A stretch of 37,850 nt of DNA from an uncultured Lachnospiraceae bacterium. GTDB taxonomy: Bacteria; Bacillota; Clostridia; Lachnospirales; Lachnospiraceae. Under the pieces are notes generated by a model. It did no database searches and was not told the origin of the DNA. It saw nothing but the letters and a program-made list of their open reading frames with translations. Positions 8,034 through 16,912 of the stretch are shown in pieces (position 1 is the first letter of the stretch; each line of letters opens with the position of its first letter). The stretch lies in NCBI GenBank assembly GCA_902767015.1, contig CACXFV010000125.1:1-37850 (forward strand), given 5' to 3'. The position numbers were made by a program, and so were the translations under genes.

Positions 8034-8726
8034 TTATAAGCCCATCTTAGCCTTTAAAGCAGCAAGCTCATCATCCACTGCAGGTGATGTTGAAGATGTT
8101 GCCACATCATCATACTTCGCTGCAAGATTAGAGACATCTGCCTCCTCAGCTGATGAATTAAGCTCTGCCATGGCATTCGCTTTGTCTAACATATTGTTAG
8201 CCTTAGCTTCCATTCTGTCAAATGCCGAAAGGCTTCCACCTGCACTTGAAACACTGCCGGCAATCTTATTCAGTCTCTCCTGTGTCTTAGCAGCAGCTAC
8301 CTTAGCTTTAATCGAATCCTTACGTGCATTTAAATCAGCAATATCTTTTGTAAGCTTATCATGCATCTGACGCATCTTAGCTGCATTTGCCGATGCCACC
8401 TCGTATGTCTGGGTAAGACTAACCTTCTGCTGCTCAAGCTGTGACTTCTTAGCAAGGAACTGTCTCGCATCATTATCATTACCTGCCACAACTGCCTTCT
8501 CAGCATACTTCTGATACTTCTCAATCTCAGCATTGCACTCATCAAGCTGTCTCTTGCATCTTGTTTCTTCTGCCATTACCGCTGCTGTTTCAGCCTTGAC
8601 TTTTCCCAGATCACTTTCAATATTTCTCAGATATTGGTCAATCATCTTCTCCGGATCTTCTGCCTTATCAAGCAGAGCATTAATGTTTGCTGACATAATG
8701 TCTTTAAACCTAGATAAAATTCCCAT
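8034..8726 (-). CDS. pspA: PspA/IM30 family membrane-stress protein
   Basis: A 230-residue, almost wholly alpha-helical protein of the PspA/IM30/Vipp1 (ESCRT-III-like) family, which binds stressed cytoplasmic membrane from the inside. Hallmarks are the N-terminal amphipathic start MGILSRFKDIMSANINALLD, the PEKMIDQYLRNIESDL helix and long Ala/Lys/Gln-rich coiled coils (about 25-145), followed by a short C-terminal helix ending LAALKAKMGL. The length is normal. AAGGAGG precedes the ATG, and a good sigma-A-like promoter is at 8792-8820. It heads the operon with the zinc-ribbon and SPFH genes, matching the Bacillus ydjF-ydjG-ydjI order. No pspF or pspBC homologue is nearby. Confidence 0.93.
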   Translation of the reverse strand: MGILSRFKDIMSANINALLDKAEDPEKMIDQYLRNIESDLGKVKAETAAVMAEETRCKRQLDECNAEIEKYQKYAEKAVVAGNDNDARQFLAKKSQLEQQKVSLTQTYEVASANAAKMRQMHDKLTKDIADLNARKDSIKAKVAAAKTQERLNKIAGSVSSAGGSLSAFDRMEAKANNMLDKANAMAELNSSAEEADVSNLAAKYDDVATSSTSPAVDDELAALKAKMGL

Positions 8727-8791
8727 CTCTGTTTCCTCCTTAATCTTTCATAAATTAATATTGACTTAGAGCACGTTTAATGTCAGTACTT

Positions 8792-8820
8792 ATTATACAA
8801 TATCCTTTTCAAAATGTCAC
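8792..8820 (-). promoter_or_regulatory. promoter of the pspA operon
   Basis: On the minus strand GTGACA (8820-8815) lies exactly 17 bases before TATAAT (8797-8792), about 65 bases ahead of the pspA start codon. This is a vegetative-type promoter. I see no sigma-W-like TGAAAC/CGTA signature, unlike the Bacillus counterpart. Confidence 0.7.
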
Positions 8821-8997
8821 TAGCAAATATTTGATTTTCTACTTGTAATCTGGTTTTTAATACTTTATAATTAATTAACGTACAGTACACTATATAGTCT
8901 CACTGTAATAACATCAGTAAAAGTGCATATTATATTGTCGTACCGGATGTCATCTCCGTGATACCGGTCTCACACTGCAGCAGAAATGAGGATTAAG

Positions 8998-9642
8998 ATG
9001 ATTAAACCTGAAGAGATTTTGAAAGACATTATCAATAAACTCAATATTATTGACGATTCAGATATACCGGCGATTGACCTCTACATGGATCAGGTAACCA
9101 CCTTTATGGACAGTCAGCTCTCTGGAAGCAAGAGACATAATGACGATAAGATTCTGACAAAGACGATGATTAACAATTATTCAAAGAATGACCTTTTACC
9201 ACCGCCGGTAAAAAAACGATATTCCAAACAACATGTCATTCTCTTAATCTTTATCTACTACTACAAAAACATTCTTTCCATTAATGACATCAACACCATT
9301 CTTTCTCCGATATGCGAGAACTATTTTGATAAGAACAAGATATGCTCACTTGACAGAATTTATAACGAAGCATGTGATATAGAGACAAACATGATTAACG
9401 ATGTGACAGCCGACATTCAGCATAAAATAGATGCCTCTAAAGAACGTTTTACCGATTTACCTGAAGATGACAGAGACTTTTTACAATTATATTCACTGAT
9501 TACCTCTCTCTGCTTTGACGTATATCTCAAAAAACAAATGCTGGAGGGCATCATCGACCATATGAATCCCGAAGACGATTTCACGCCTTCCAAGGAGGCA
9601 AAGAAATCAAAAGACACGGACAATAAAACTCGCAAAAATTAA
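8998..9642 (+). CDS. DUF1836 domain protein
   Basis: A 214-residue protein of the DUF1836 family common in Firmicutes, probably DNA-binding but without a known role. The N-terminal half carries the family signature: a helix rich in Asp/Ile (IDLYMDQVTTFMD), then LTKTMINNYSKNDLLPPP, which resembles a MerR-like winged helix where the KxM(I/V)NNYxK motif would contact DNA, then YSKQHVILLIFIYYYK. The C-terminal ~40 residues are charged and Lys-rich. I chose the ATG at 8998 because GAGG at 8988-8991 gives proper spacing; an in-frame ATG at 8986 overlaps that ribosome binding site. It is divergent from pspA and ends at the terminator at 9661-9697. Confidence 0.85.
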   Translation: MIKPEEILKDIINKLNIIDDSDIPAIDLYMDQVTTFMDSQLSGSKRHNDDKILTKTMINNYSKNDLLPPPVKKRYSKQHVILLIFIYYYKNILSINDINTILSPICENYFDKNKICSLDRIYNEACDIETNMINDVTADIQHKIDASKERFTDLPEDDRDFLQLYSLITSLCFDVYLKKQMLEGIIDHMNPEDDFTPSKEAKKSKDTDNKTRKN

Positions 9643-9660
9643 GCTTCATAAATCAAATCA

Positions 9661-9697
9661 GACTGCGACAGCAATGCTTGCTGCCACAGTCTTTTTA
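9661..9697 (+). terminator. Rho-independent terminator of the DUF1836 gene
   Basis: GACTG...CAGCA pairs with TGCTG...CAGTC around a short ATGCT loop, and CTTTTTATTT follows. The hairpin reaches almost to the stop codon of yerC on the other strand. Confidence 0.85.
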
Positions 9698-9699
9698 TT

Positions 9700-9993
9700 T
9701 CATTCATTATCCCTGATTCTTCCGATAACCGCATCATATCCGCCATTGCCATAATTTAATGCTCTGTTTACCCTGCTGATTGTCGCTGTAGATGCTCCCG
9801 TTGCCTTTGCAATCCCGGTATAGGTCTTCCCCTCTCTGAGCATCTGCGCCACCTCATAGCGCTGCGCCATAGCATTCAACTCATTGATAGTGCACACATC
9901 CATAAAGAAATTATAACATTCATCTGGATTTTTTAACATCAAAACAGCCTCGAACAAATGGTTCATTTCATCACTTCTGATTTTATCATTCAT
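9700..9993 (-). CDS. yerC: YerC/YecD family TrpR-like repressor
   Basis: A 97-residue helical DNA-binding protein of the TrpR superfamily. The segment from NELNAMAQRYEVAQMLREG through TYTGIAKATGASTATISRVNR (residues ~38-78) is the TrpR-type helix-turn-helix; the preceding helices (FEAVLMLKNPDECYNFF) match the family. Binding targets are not known to me. AAGGAAG sits eight bases before the ATG. It lies 56 bases downstream of the PHP-domain gene on the same strand, so the two are probably co-transcribed. Confidence 0.9.
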   Translation of the reverse strand: MNDKIRSDEMNHLFEAVLMLKNPDECYNFFMDVCTINELNAMAQRYEVAQMLREGKTYTGIAKATGASTATISRVNRALNYGNGGYDAVIGRIRDNE

Positions 9994-10049
9994 AGATGTA
10001 ACTTCCTTTCCACCATAATCACTGCCTGCTTCTTATTCTAAAGCAACCG

Positions 10050-10796
10050 TTAATGCCGGTACTTATTCAGATATTTTCTCAGCCTGTCCGGAAAAAAGTT
10101 CAAAACCAACTCATAATCAAAGCCTGTCTCCTCAATCAGACTCAGCGCGCTATCATGCCTGGCTACTGTTTTAACAGCATGTGCATCGCTGCCAATCACC
10201 ACCGGAACCGAATATTCCTTACAATATTCAAGCATTTTTCTGTCATTTTCTCTGGCATTGAGTCTAAAGCCACTGGATATAGAATTGTCATTTAACTCCA
10301 GCAATGTTCCATATTCTTTTGAAGCCTTTACAATAGCTTCATAATCGACAGGCACCCTCCCGTCATCGGGGTGACCTATGATATTAATCAAAGGATTTTT
10401 CATCGCGCCGATAATAGCACTGGTATTTTGCTCTATTGTTCCCGACGTATAGCCAATGGTATTATGTATACTGGCAATCGTAATATCCATCTCCTGCAGA
10501 TTCTCCACTGACATATCTACATTTCCCCCATAGTCAAGAATATTAAGTTCTACACCAAGGCAAACTTCTATATCATCATAAAAATCCCTGCTTACATTCT
10601 TTAAATTCTGAAAATATTCTGTTCCACAGGTGCCCGGCATCGTAACCGCATGATCCGTTATTCCATATAACTTTATCCCTCTGTTTCGCGCAGTATCTAC
10701 CATCTCCTGTATTGTATTATAGGCATGCCCACTGGCAATAGTATGTGTATGCATATCTGCCTGATATTCATAATTCTCTTTCATCATTCCACCCAT
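10050..10796 (-). CDS. PHP-domain phosphohydrolase, YcdX-like
   Basis: A 248-residue PHP-superfamily metal-dependent phosphoesterase resembling E. coli YcdX. The metal-binding motifs are visible: ADMHTHTIASGHAY near residue 13, GITDHAVTMPG near 44, GVELNILDYGG near 80, ASIHNT near 107, IIGHPDDGRVP near 139, and IGSDAHAV near 197. Substrate is unknown. The start is uncertain: the listed ATG at 10796 has no clear ribosome binding site, while the ATGs at 10787 and 10784 have GGTGGA directly upstream but very close. It precedes yerC with a 56-base gap. Confidence 0.88.
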   Translation of the reverse strand: MGGMMKENYEYQADMHTHTIASGHAYNTIQEMVDTARNRGIKLYGITDHAVTMPGTCGTEYFQNLKNVSRDFYDDIEVCLGVELNILDYGGNVDMSVENLQEMDITIASIHNTIGYTSGTIEQNTSAIIGAMKNPLINIIGHPDDGRVPVDYEAIVKASKEYGTLLELNDNSISSGFRLNARENDRKMLEYCKEYSVPVVIGSDAHAVKTVARHDSALSLIEETGFDYELVLNFFPDRLRKYLNKYRH

Positions 10797-10977
10797 GAGG
10801 CTGCCGGTTCAGAATGTCTGTAACTCGCAGTCCCTTTCCTTACAACTTACCATCTTCGGTAATCAAACACTCCACTGTCAATCGTTTCCCACCTTATATT
10901 TGATGTACCAGACTAAGTTTATCATCATTTTCCCAAAAAATAAACTGTTTTTGCCACAAAACTTATATTAAATTCAT

Positions 10978-11006
10978 TTGACACTATCATAAAAACGTGC
11001 TATTCT
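10978..11006 (+). promoter_or_regulatory. promoter of the cold-shock gene
   Basis: A perfect TTGACA (10978-10983) is separated by 17 bases from TATTCT (11001-11006). Transcription would begin near 11013, giving a 5' leader of about 55 bases before the ATG at 11069, long enough for the thermosensitive folding known for cold-shock leaders. Confidence 0.75.
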
Positions 11007-11068
11007 ATTCATTGGACGTGATAATAAATACTTCACAGTCCGACTTATAATATTTTGGAGGTATCAAA

Positions 11069-11269
11069 ATGAACAAAGGTACTGTTAAATGGTTTAATAA
11101 CCAAAAAGGTTACGGATTTATCTCTGATGAACAGGGTAATGACGTGTTCGTTCACTACTCAGGACTTAACATGGAGGGCTTCAAGTCGTTAGAAGAAGGC
11201 GCTGAGGTTGAGTTTGAAGTTATTGAAGGTGCCAAGGGACCTCAGGCTACTAACGTAACAAAATTATAA
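11069..11269 (+). CDS. cspA: cold-shock protein, CspA family
   Basis: A 66-residue single OB-fold RNA/DNA chaperone. The RNP1 motif KGYGFI and RNP2 motif VFVHYS are intact, and the protein starts [12 protein letters not shown] and ends [11 protein letters not shown], all typical. TTGGAGGT lies just upstream of the ATG. It is a single-gene unit with a strong promoter at 10978-11006 and an intrinsic terminator at 11361-11400. Codons look highly biased (GGT, AAC, GTT), consistent with high expression. Confidence 0.97.
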   Translation: MNKGTVKWFNNQKGYGFISDEQGNDVFVHYSGLNMEGFKSLEEGAEVEFEVIEGAKGPQATNVTKL

Positions 11270-11360
11270 TCAATAAGTAAATGGTGTGCCTTTTTCAATC
11301 TATATAAAATTTCGATTTTTTATTTTTGAATGAGCTATATTATTTAACAAAGTGATTAAC

Positions 11361-11400
11361 AAAACCGGTTGTACTTCTGACAACCGGTTTTCCTTTTTTA
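11361..11400 (+). terminator. Rho-independent terminator after the cold-shock gene
   Basis: AAAACCGGTTG (11361-11371) pairs perfectly with CAACCGGTTTT (11381-11391) and is followed by CCTTTTTT. It is placed between convergent genes and may also serve hslO, whose stop codon falls in the T tract; the minus-strand side has only a short T run. Confidence 0.88.
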
Positions 11401-12267
11401 TTTTAAAAGTCTCTGAATCTCCTCTATGGTAAACCTGTAATGTGAATTACAAAACTGGCAGTTCAGTTCAACCTCCTTACCTTCTCTTATCATATCCTCC
11501 AGTTCAGTTCTTCCCAAACTGATTAATACTTTCTCAACTCTCTCCTTTGAACAATTACAGCTAAATTTTACCGGTATCTGATCTGTCAACTCTACCCCCA
11601 AGTCTCCAAGAATATCCTCAAGGATACTTTCAGGTGTCATTCCTCTCTCAAACATCTCTGTCACAGATGTGATACCCTTTATCTTCTCCTCCAAAAAATC
11701 CACTGTCTTGTCATCTGCAAACGGCATCAACTGAATAATAAAACCTCCCGCCTGCTTTACCGTGTTATTCTTTTCCAGCAATACGCCCAGTGCGACCGCA
11801 GACGGCACCTGCTCCGAAGAGGCAAAATAATATGTCAGATCTTCTGCAACTTCACTTGTCGTAAGCGGTACCTGACTGACATAAGGCTCCTTCAAACCCA
11901 TGTCCTTGATTACCGTCAGTGTTCCATATCCAATTGCTCCCCCCACATCAAGCTTTCCCAAATAATTGGGAGGTATCACAACATTCGGATTCCCCACATA
12001 TCCTTTGACAACAGCATGGGAATCCGCCGTGACAGTCACGCCGCCTATCGGTCCGTCTCCCTTCATCATGACTGTCAGAATATCCTTGTCTCCCTTCATC
12101 ATAATGCCCATCATCGCCGCACCTGTCATCAGCCTGCCAAGTGCCGCCGTTGCAACCGGACTTGTATTGTGAATCTGCCTTGCATATTCCACCATTTCTC
12201 TCGTCGTTGCTGCAAAAGCTCTGATTTGATGATTCGCAGCCGTTGCTCTCAAAATATAATCCTGCAT
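11398..12267 (-). CDS. hslO: Hsp33 redox-regulated chaperone
   Basis: A cytosolic holdase activated by oxidative unfolding. The start MQDYILRATAANHQIRAFAA is typical. The four zinc-binding cysteines near the C-terminus occur as CNC (in KFSCNCSKERVE) and CQFC (in NCQFCNSHYRF), the CxC...CxxC redox switch. The length of 289 residues is usual. I placed the start at the ATG at 12267 because AAGGAGG is five bases upstream; a longer in-frame ORF to 12300 would bury that ribosome binding site. It follows the methyltransferase gene by 72 bases on the same strand and they may share a transcript. Confidence 0.96.
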   Translation of the reverse strand: MQDYILRATAANHQIRAFAATTREMVEYARQIHNTSPVATAALGRLMTGAAMMGIMMKGDKDILTVMMKGDGPIGGVTVTADSHAVVKGYVGNPNVVIPPNYLGKLDVGGAIGYGTLTVIKDMGLKEPYVSQVPLTTSEVAEDLTYYFASSEQVPSAVALGVLLEKNNTVKQAGGFIIQLMPFADDKTVDFLEEKIKGITSVTEMFERGMTPESILEDILGDLGVELTDQIPVKFSCNCSKERVEKVLISLGRTELEDMIREGKEVELNCQFCNSHYRFTIEEIQRLLK

Positions 12268-12339
12268 CTTTTTCCTCCTTATCCTCTGATTTACCGTCAA
12301 AAATCAAAATAGCATACAACTGCTGCCAGCTGTCATATC

Positions 12340-13098
12340 TCAGATGTGCTTCTTTCCCTGTTCTTTGGCAATCACATATATTCTTTCGCTTTTCTCATTC
12401 GGCGGCTTTTTTGTAAATGCATCATACACCGCCACAAGCTCCATTCCTGCCTGATGAATAATGTCCGAAATTTCTTTTACCGTATAAGCTCTCTGTATAT
12501 GATTTTCAACATATTTATCATATTTTTCGCCATCTTCCCTGACAAACAATGTTAACTCATACTCATTAATCCGCTCATCCCCGTAGTAGCTGTTTTCCCA
12601 GATGAAACTACTATTGTCGCGATTTTCGGCAATCGTTGTATCTCCTATATTTTCATACTTATATATCGTGTTCAGATCAAATATAAATACCCCGCCTGCA
12701 TCAAGATAATTATTGGCGAGTTGAAACACTGACAATAAATCCTCAGGATCCGTTATATAGTTTATCGAATCACATATGCTTACGATAGCCCTGACCGTTC
12801 CATACAACTCAAATTCCCTCATATCCTGATGCAGATATAAAATATCATGATCTGATTGCTCACTCTTATCAAGTGCAATATTCAACATTTCATCGGAATT
12901 ATCAATGCCAATCATATCATATCCGTATGATGCCAGTCGTTCTGTTACGTTACCGGTTCCGCAACCCAAATCAAGCACCAGTCCCGAAGCAACACCATTT
13001 TCACATAAAAGGCCATGCAAATATTCACACCACTCATCATAAGGAACATTATCCATAAACATATCATATACCTGTGCAAAACCGGAATATGTTTCCAC
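12340..13098 (-). CDS. class I SAM-dependent methyltransferase
   Basis: A 252-residue Rossmann-fold methyltransferase of the Methyltransf_25 / YqeM-like type. Motif I is VLDLGCGTGNVTERL near residue 45; motif II is MIGIDNSDEML and the acidic segment IVSICDSINYI corresponds to motif IV. The N-terminus FAQVYDMFMDNVPYDEWCEY is typical of a small-molecule methyltransferase group in Firmicutes. Substrate unknown. I chose the GTG at 13098 because GGAAGGTGAT is five bases upstream; ATGs further 5' lack a ribosome binding site and add a hydrophobic leader not expected in this family. Confidence 0.88.
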   Translation of the reverse strand: METYSGFAQVYDMFMDNVPYDEWCEYLHGLLCENGVASGLVLDLGCGTGNVTERLASYGYDMIGIDNSDEMLNIALDKSEQSDHDILYLHQDMREFELYGTVRAIVSICDSINYITDPEDLLSVFQLANNYLDAGGVFIFDLNTIYKYENIGDTTIAENRDNSSFIWENSYYGDERINEYELTLFVREDGEKYDKYVENHIQRAYTVKEISDIIHQAGMELVAVYDAFTKKPPNEKSERIYVIAKEQGKKHI

Positions 13099-13264
13099 AA
13101 TATCACCTTCCAATAGTAATCTTATAATAATATACATGATTTTTAATCTAAAAGCAACCTTGATTATTCCCATTACTTATCATATAATATCTGTTGGGTT
13201 AACGTGAAATAGAGGACTTTTCATTCCCTCGAATCATAACTAATAGCAAACAATAACAAAGAAA

Positions 13265-14323
13265 GTGGCGGAAAATTTGAAAAATAATTATATCTACAAA
13301 CACATAAGAATTTCAGGATTGTTTAGCGTGATTCTCTCCGTCGTTATGCTGCTTTTAATTTATATCATTGCAGATAACATTGATTTTACCGAGGTATTCG
13401 CGCCTTCCGACATTTCTTCTGCCGGTAAGGCTTATCAGAATTATATGTCCGGCAATGAATATGTCAATGTCACACTGAATAATGTTCATTATACCGGCTA
13501 TGACTGTTACCATCATGGTAATATTTATGCCTCATATTATTATAGTCTGAGTGGCAATTCCTGCACATTAATACTGTTGGAAAATAAAAATGGGCGGCTT
13601 CCTGAAGAATTAGATAATTATCACATTACTGCCAGACTGGTAAAATCAGATAAACTTACGGATACTGTCATCGATATGCTCGCAAAGGACCTTAGCTGGA
13701 CCAGTGACGGACTAAAAAGCATTACATCAAGTGTCATCATTGATGAGACTGCCTACCGCTATCATTTATACTTATATCTTGCTATTGCATTAGGAATCAT
13801 TTTGCTTATTATATCCAGCTACCTGATTTCAAACTTGATTTACATACTGATTCCTGCTGTCCATCCTGCGTGTATTTATTTTAGGCGATTGTCAAAAGAA
13901 AAGAAGACAATTGCACATGTCAACAAGGAGCTTTATACCGGCATTATTATCAAATCCGGCAATATCATGCTTACCGAGCATTACATAGTATGTGCAAGCC
14001 TTTTTAATATTGACATCATTCCCATCAACAAAATTATATGGGCATATGAGCATAGTACCTGGCAGCATTTTCTATGGTTTAAAATCAAGCTTAACTATAC
14101 CTTAAGTATTTTATATGGTCATCGAATTCATATCGATTCTCCGCGTAACACCAAAGAAGATATTGATACCATTATTAACTACCTGAAATCATATTATCCT
14201 AATATTATTTTTGACTACACACTTGAAAATAAGATTGCTGCCAAAAAACGTGCAGACACCATTACCAAACAAAACAAGCTTAAGAAAAAGATACAAACTA
14301 AAAGAGACAGAAAACCATTTTGA
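13265..14323 (+). CDS. two-TM membrane protein, DUF6709-like
   Basis: A 352-residue membrane protein I do not firmly recognise; the overall layout resembles Clostridia proteins grouped as DUF6709. TM1 is at about residues 18-37. An extracytoplasmic domain (~40-165) is rich in Tyr and contains YVNVTLNNVHYTGYD. A long hydrophobic region follows (~168-200), possibly a hairpin or a single TM, and then a cytoplasmic domain (~205-325) resembling a PH-like fold (ILMTEHYIVCASLFNIDIIP) and a Lys-rich C-terminus. The GTG at 13265 is a weak start; a TTG at 13277 preceded by GGCGGA is an alternative. It is divergent from the methyltransferase gene. Confidence 0.65.
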   Translation: MAENLKNNYIYKHIRISGLFSVILSVVMLLLIYIIADNIDFTEVFAPSDISSAGKAYQNYMSGNEYVNVTLNNVHYTGYDCYHHGNIYASYYYSLSGNSCTLILLENKNGRLPEELDNYHITARLVKSDKLTDTVIDMLAKDLSWTSDGLKSITSSVIIDETAYRYHLYLYLAIALGIILLIISSYLISNLIYILIPAVHPACIYFRRLSKEKKTIAHVNKELYTGIIIKSGNIMLTEHYIVCASLFNIDIIPINKIIWAYEHSTWQHFLWFKIKLNYTLSILYGHRIHIDSPRNTKEDIDTIINYLKSYYPNIIFDYTLENKIAAKKRADTITKQNKLKKKIQTKRDRKPF

Positions 14324-14394
14324 GGCCTGCAGCATGATACCTCAAATATGATAACTGTCTCTTCATTATTCGATTCTTTCCCTATATTTCTCTG

Positions 14395-14913
14395 TCATCT
14401 GCCACAACAGAATTTATACTTTTTACCACTTCCGCATGGACAAGGATCATTTCTTCCAACCTTATTGCCCTTTACCACTGTGTGGGATGCCTTCTGTTCC
14501 TTATAAAGTTCCTTTCTGCGTGCTTCATCAATTAATGAATCCCACTGCTTCAACTCATAAAGCCATGATGCTTTTGCTTCTACCATATTCTTATATAATA
14601 ATTCTTTATCATATCCAAGATTTACCACGGTATCTTGTGTCATTGTATCTATTGGATTCTCTTCTTTCAAACTTTCATTAATTCCGTCAAGAAATCCTAC
14701 CATAATCAGTAACTCAACACCATACTTTTCAGCAAGTTCTTTTACTGTACCCTTGACTACCTCATCAGGATTGGAAAGTATCTTCTCATAAATGCCTTGT
14801 TCAAGCGTAAAATAATTTGCCCAAAATCTGTCACTTTCCTTCTTTGACATTTCTGCTGAATACGCAATTCCTCTCCATGTCTCTAATAATGTAAGCTCCT
14901 TTTGTTCTTCCAT
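14395..14913 (-). CDS. SEC-C motif protein
   Basis: A 172-residue cytosolic protein ending in a SEC-C zinc-binding motif ([21 protein letters not shown]), the same module that ends SecA. The upstream ~120 residues are helical and contain no other domain I recognise ([39 protein letters not shown]). Stand-alone SEC-C proteins of this kind are widespread in Clostridia with unknown roles, possibly ribosome-associated. The ATG at 14913 has TTGGAGG five bases upstream; nine extra in-frame residues upstream are unlikely to be translated. Confidence 0.85.
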   Translation of the reverse strand: MEEQKELTLLETWRGIAYSAEMSKKESDRFWANYFTLEQGIYEKILSNPDEVVKGTVKELAEKYGVELLIMVGFLDGINESLKEENPIDTMTQDTVVNLGYDKELLYKNMVEAKASWLYELKQWDSLIDEARRKELYKEQKASHTVVKGNKVGRNDPCPCGSGKKYKFCCGR

Positions 14914-15024
14914 TTCAACCTCCAAAGTATTTAAATACAATATATAGTATTTGTGTCAAAATAACACAAGCAACATTATATATCAATTATCATTTTTTTT
15001 CAACCATTTTAAATTAAGAGGTTC

Positions 15025-16599
15025 CTATTCACTCTTGTCCTGCTTCGGGATAATTACATTATTATTTTTCAGTGCCTCAACAATTTCATTGAGATTTTCA
15101 TCATTTTTACATGCAAGTTCAAGCTCAGCATCTGTATCGGCAAACAATTTTTTAACTGCGCTGCTATTCTTCATCTTGTTGATATACTTATAAATACCGG
15201 TATTCTTATCATTCAAATTCATATACAACTTATACTGTACAATTTGGTTCACACCCGTACCGGTATTCATATCGCTTCCGGCAGCATCATTCACATCAGA
15301 CGCCAACAGATAGCATGTAAAAATTCCCACAGCAGGTGTTTCGACAGATTTTATCCTGAGCTTAAATTTCATATATGCAATGTATTCATTCTCATGTAAT
15401 CCCTGTTGAATATAACAGTCAGTGACGGAAAAATCCGATGCCAGTTCATAATACAGCTGTATCTGCCTGCTCTGACTGAAAATCTCCTGGTCTGATATAT
15501 TCTCACCATCTGACAGACACTCCCTGACAGCATCATAATCCTCCTTGTAGAGATATTCATAATAACCCTCTACCAACTCTATCATCGGCTGTGTATCTAT
15601 CTCCAAAAACTCTGTTGTCGAAGCATCCCCTGATACTCCGCTATTCTTTCCCTTTGACCTTCCGTCAACTACAAGTGCCACAAACAGCGCAATCAGTAAT
15701 ATTGATACTGCTGCTCCCACAAAAAAGTACTTCTTGCTCTCATGATACAGTGTCAGTATAAAATTCTGACTTTTACTGCTCTCAGGCTTTTTAGGCTGTT
15801 TTTTTCTTATACTTACAGGCTTCGGATACTCTCTCTCTAAGCTTTCAAAAAAATCAAGCTTCACTTCATCTCTTTCATTTTCTGTATTTTCATTATTCTC
15901 CTTATCTGTCTTATCCTCCTGATGCTTCTGCCTGATTTCTGATGGCTCATTTGTCTCTTTCTTTCCCTGACTTTCCTGCTGTCCTGTCTCCTCACTGCCT
16001 ACAGCCATGTTTCCTTTTCTTTTTCCCACTTTTTTTGATACATCAACTACGTTACTCTTTTCTCTCTCCTGAGAGTGACCATGATACTCTTCTTCATATT
16101 GGTCCTTTATTTTATCACTATCCTGCTGTTTCGCTCCACTTCGTCTTTTTGCCTCACTCTGATCTTTTGCTTCATTCCGATTCTTTGCTTCACTCTGAAT
16201 TTTCTCTTCATCCGGTGATTTTACAGTTTCCTTCGCCTGTTTACGCCGCTTCCGGGTATCTGTTTTTTTTGAAATATCATTGGATTTGACAACTACCTCC
16301 CGTGCATTATCAACTTCTGCTCCCGGAAGGTAATCATCTTCTTTTTCATCATCTAAATAATCTAACTCATCCTCCTGCAGCTTTGCCATTTCTTCATTCA
16401 TTTTTCTTATGGCTTCTTTATCTCCCCTGATAAGTTTTCTGGCTCTTGAAGAAACATTCTCTCTCTCCTGCTCCATCTTGTCAAGTTCTTCTAACAGCCT
16501 GTCTGCCTCATCATAATCCTCTTCTGCTCTATTTTTATTTTTCTGCTCTATGTCAACTTTTTTGTTACTATCTCTGGTTTTTTTTCTATTCGAACTCAT
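15025..16599 (-). CDS. large charged cytoplasmic-tail, single-TM protein of unknown function
   Basis: A 524-residue type II-like membrane protein that I do not recognise. Residues 1-285 are extremely charged, coiled-coil and low complexity, with four hexapeptide repeats of xEAKxx type at residues 136-159 (SEAKNR, NEAKDQ, SEAKRR, SGAKQQ). One transmembrane helix lies near residues 290-311. The C-terminal ~190 residues form an extracytoplasmic domain with MIELVEGYYEYLYKEDYDAV, resembling the NTF2/SnoaL-like folds found at the end of such anchors. This architecture is often seen in clostridial envelope or stress proteins. CAGGAGG lies shortly before the ATG. The upstream 330 bases contain repeats but no gene. 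Confidence 0.72.
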   Translation of the reverse strand: MSSNRKKTRDSNKKVDIEQKNKNRAEEDYDEADRLLEELDKMEQERENVSSRARKLIRGDKEAIRKMNEEMAKLQEDELDYLDDEKEDDYLPGAEVDNAREVVVKSNDISKKTDTRKRRKQAKETVKSPDEEKIQSEAKNRNEAKDQSEAKRRSGAKQQDSDKIKDQYEEEYHGHSQEREKSNVVDVSKKVGKRKGNMAVGSEETGQQESQGKKETNEPSEIRQKHQEDKTDKENNENTENERDEVKLDFFESLEREYPKPVSIRKKQPKKPESSKSQNFILTLYHESKKYFFVGAAVSILLIALFVALVVDGRSKGKNSGVSGDASTTEFLEIDTQPMIELVEGYYEYLYKEDYDAVRECLSDGENISDQEIFSQSRQIQLYYELASDFSVTDCYIQQGLHENEYIAYMKFKLRIKSVETPAVGIFTCYLLASDVNDAAGSDMNTGTGVNQIVQYKLYMNLNDKNTGIYKYINKMKNSSAVKKLFADTDAELELACKNDENLNEIVEALKNNNVIIPKQDKSE

Positions 16600-16695
16600 T
16601 CTATCCTCCTGAGTAACCTCCTGTTAGTCAACGCATTGTAAATAGTCTCCAACACGCAACTCATTTCAACCGTTAAAACTGTGCCTAGACGGCAT

Positions 16696-16735
16696 GGTAC
16701 AACACAGTACAGTACAATACAATGCAATACAGTAC
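16696..16735. repeat. pentanucleotide tandem repeat, 8 units
   Basis: Reading in steps of five the sequence runs GGTAC AACAC AGTAC AGTAC, then AATAC AATGC AATAC AGTAC, that is, eight imperfect copies of AGTAC. It is upstream of the charged-protein gene on the minus strand and could vary in length by slippage. Confidence 0.7.
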
Positions 16736-16739
16736 CTTT

Positions 16740-16838
16740 ATTGCGTTTTCGCAATTGCCTGCTCAGTTTGCGTAGAGTTCCTGCTAAGCGTAGCCGGCAG
16801 CTTTACAGTTCGATTATCAATCCGTAATCGACTGTGAA
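16740..16838. repeat. two consecutive stem-loops
   Basis: ATTGCG-TTTT-CGCAAT (16740-16755) is a perfect hairpin with a tetraloop. Further on, the arm at 16802-16816 (TTTACAGTTCGATTA) pairs with 16825-16838 with one bulge and one mismatch. Neither is followed by a T tract. They may belong to the 5' leader of the charged-protein gene. Confidence 0.5.
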
Positions 16839-16883
16839 TAGTAACATTCTATCAAATTGCCTATTAAAATGCAACTAATTATC

Positions 16884-16912
16884 TTGCGTTTTTTTGAATT
16901 ATGTTATAAAAT
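16884..16912 (+). promoter_or_regulatory. promoter of tRNA-Arg
   Basis: TTGCGT (16884-16889) is separated by 17 bases from TAAAAT (16907-16912), 16 bases before the mature tRNA 5' end. Placement and spacing fit a stable-RNA promoter; the -35 is imperfect. Confidence 0.55.
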
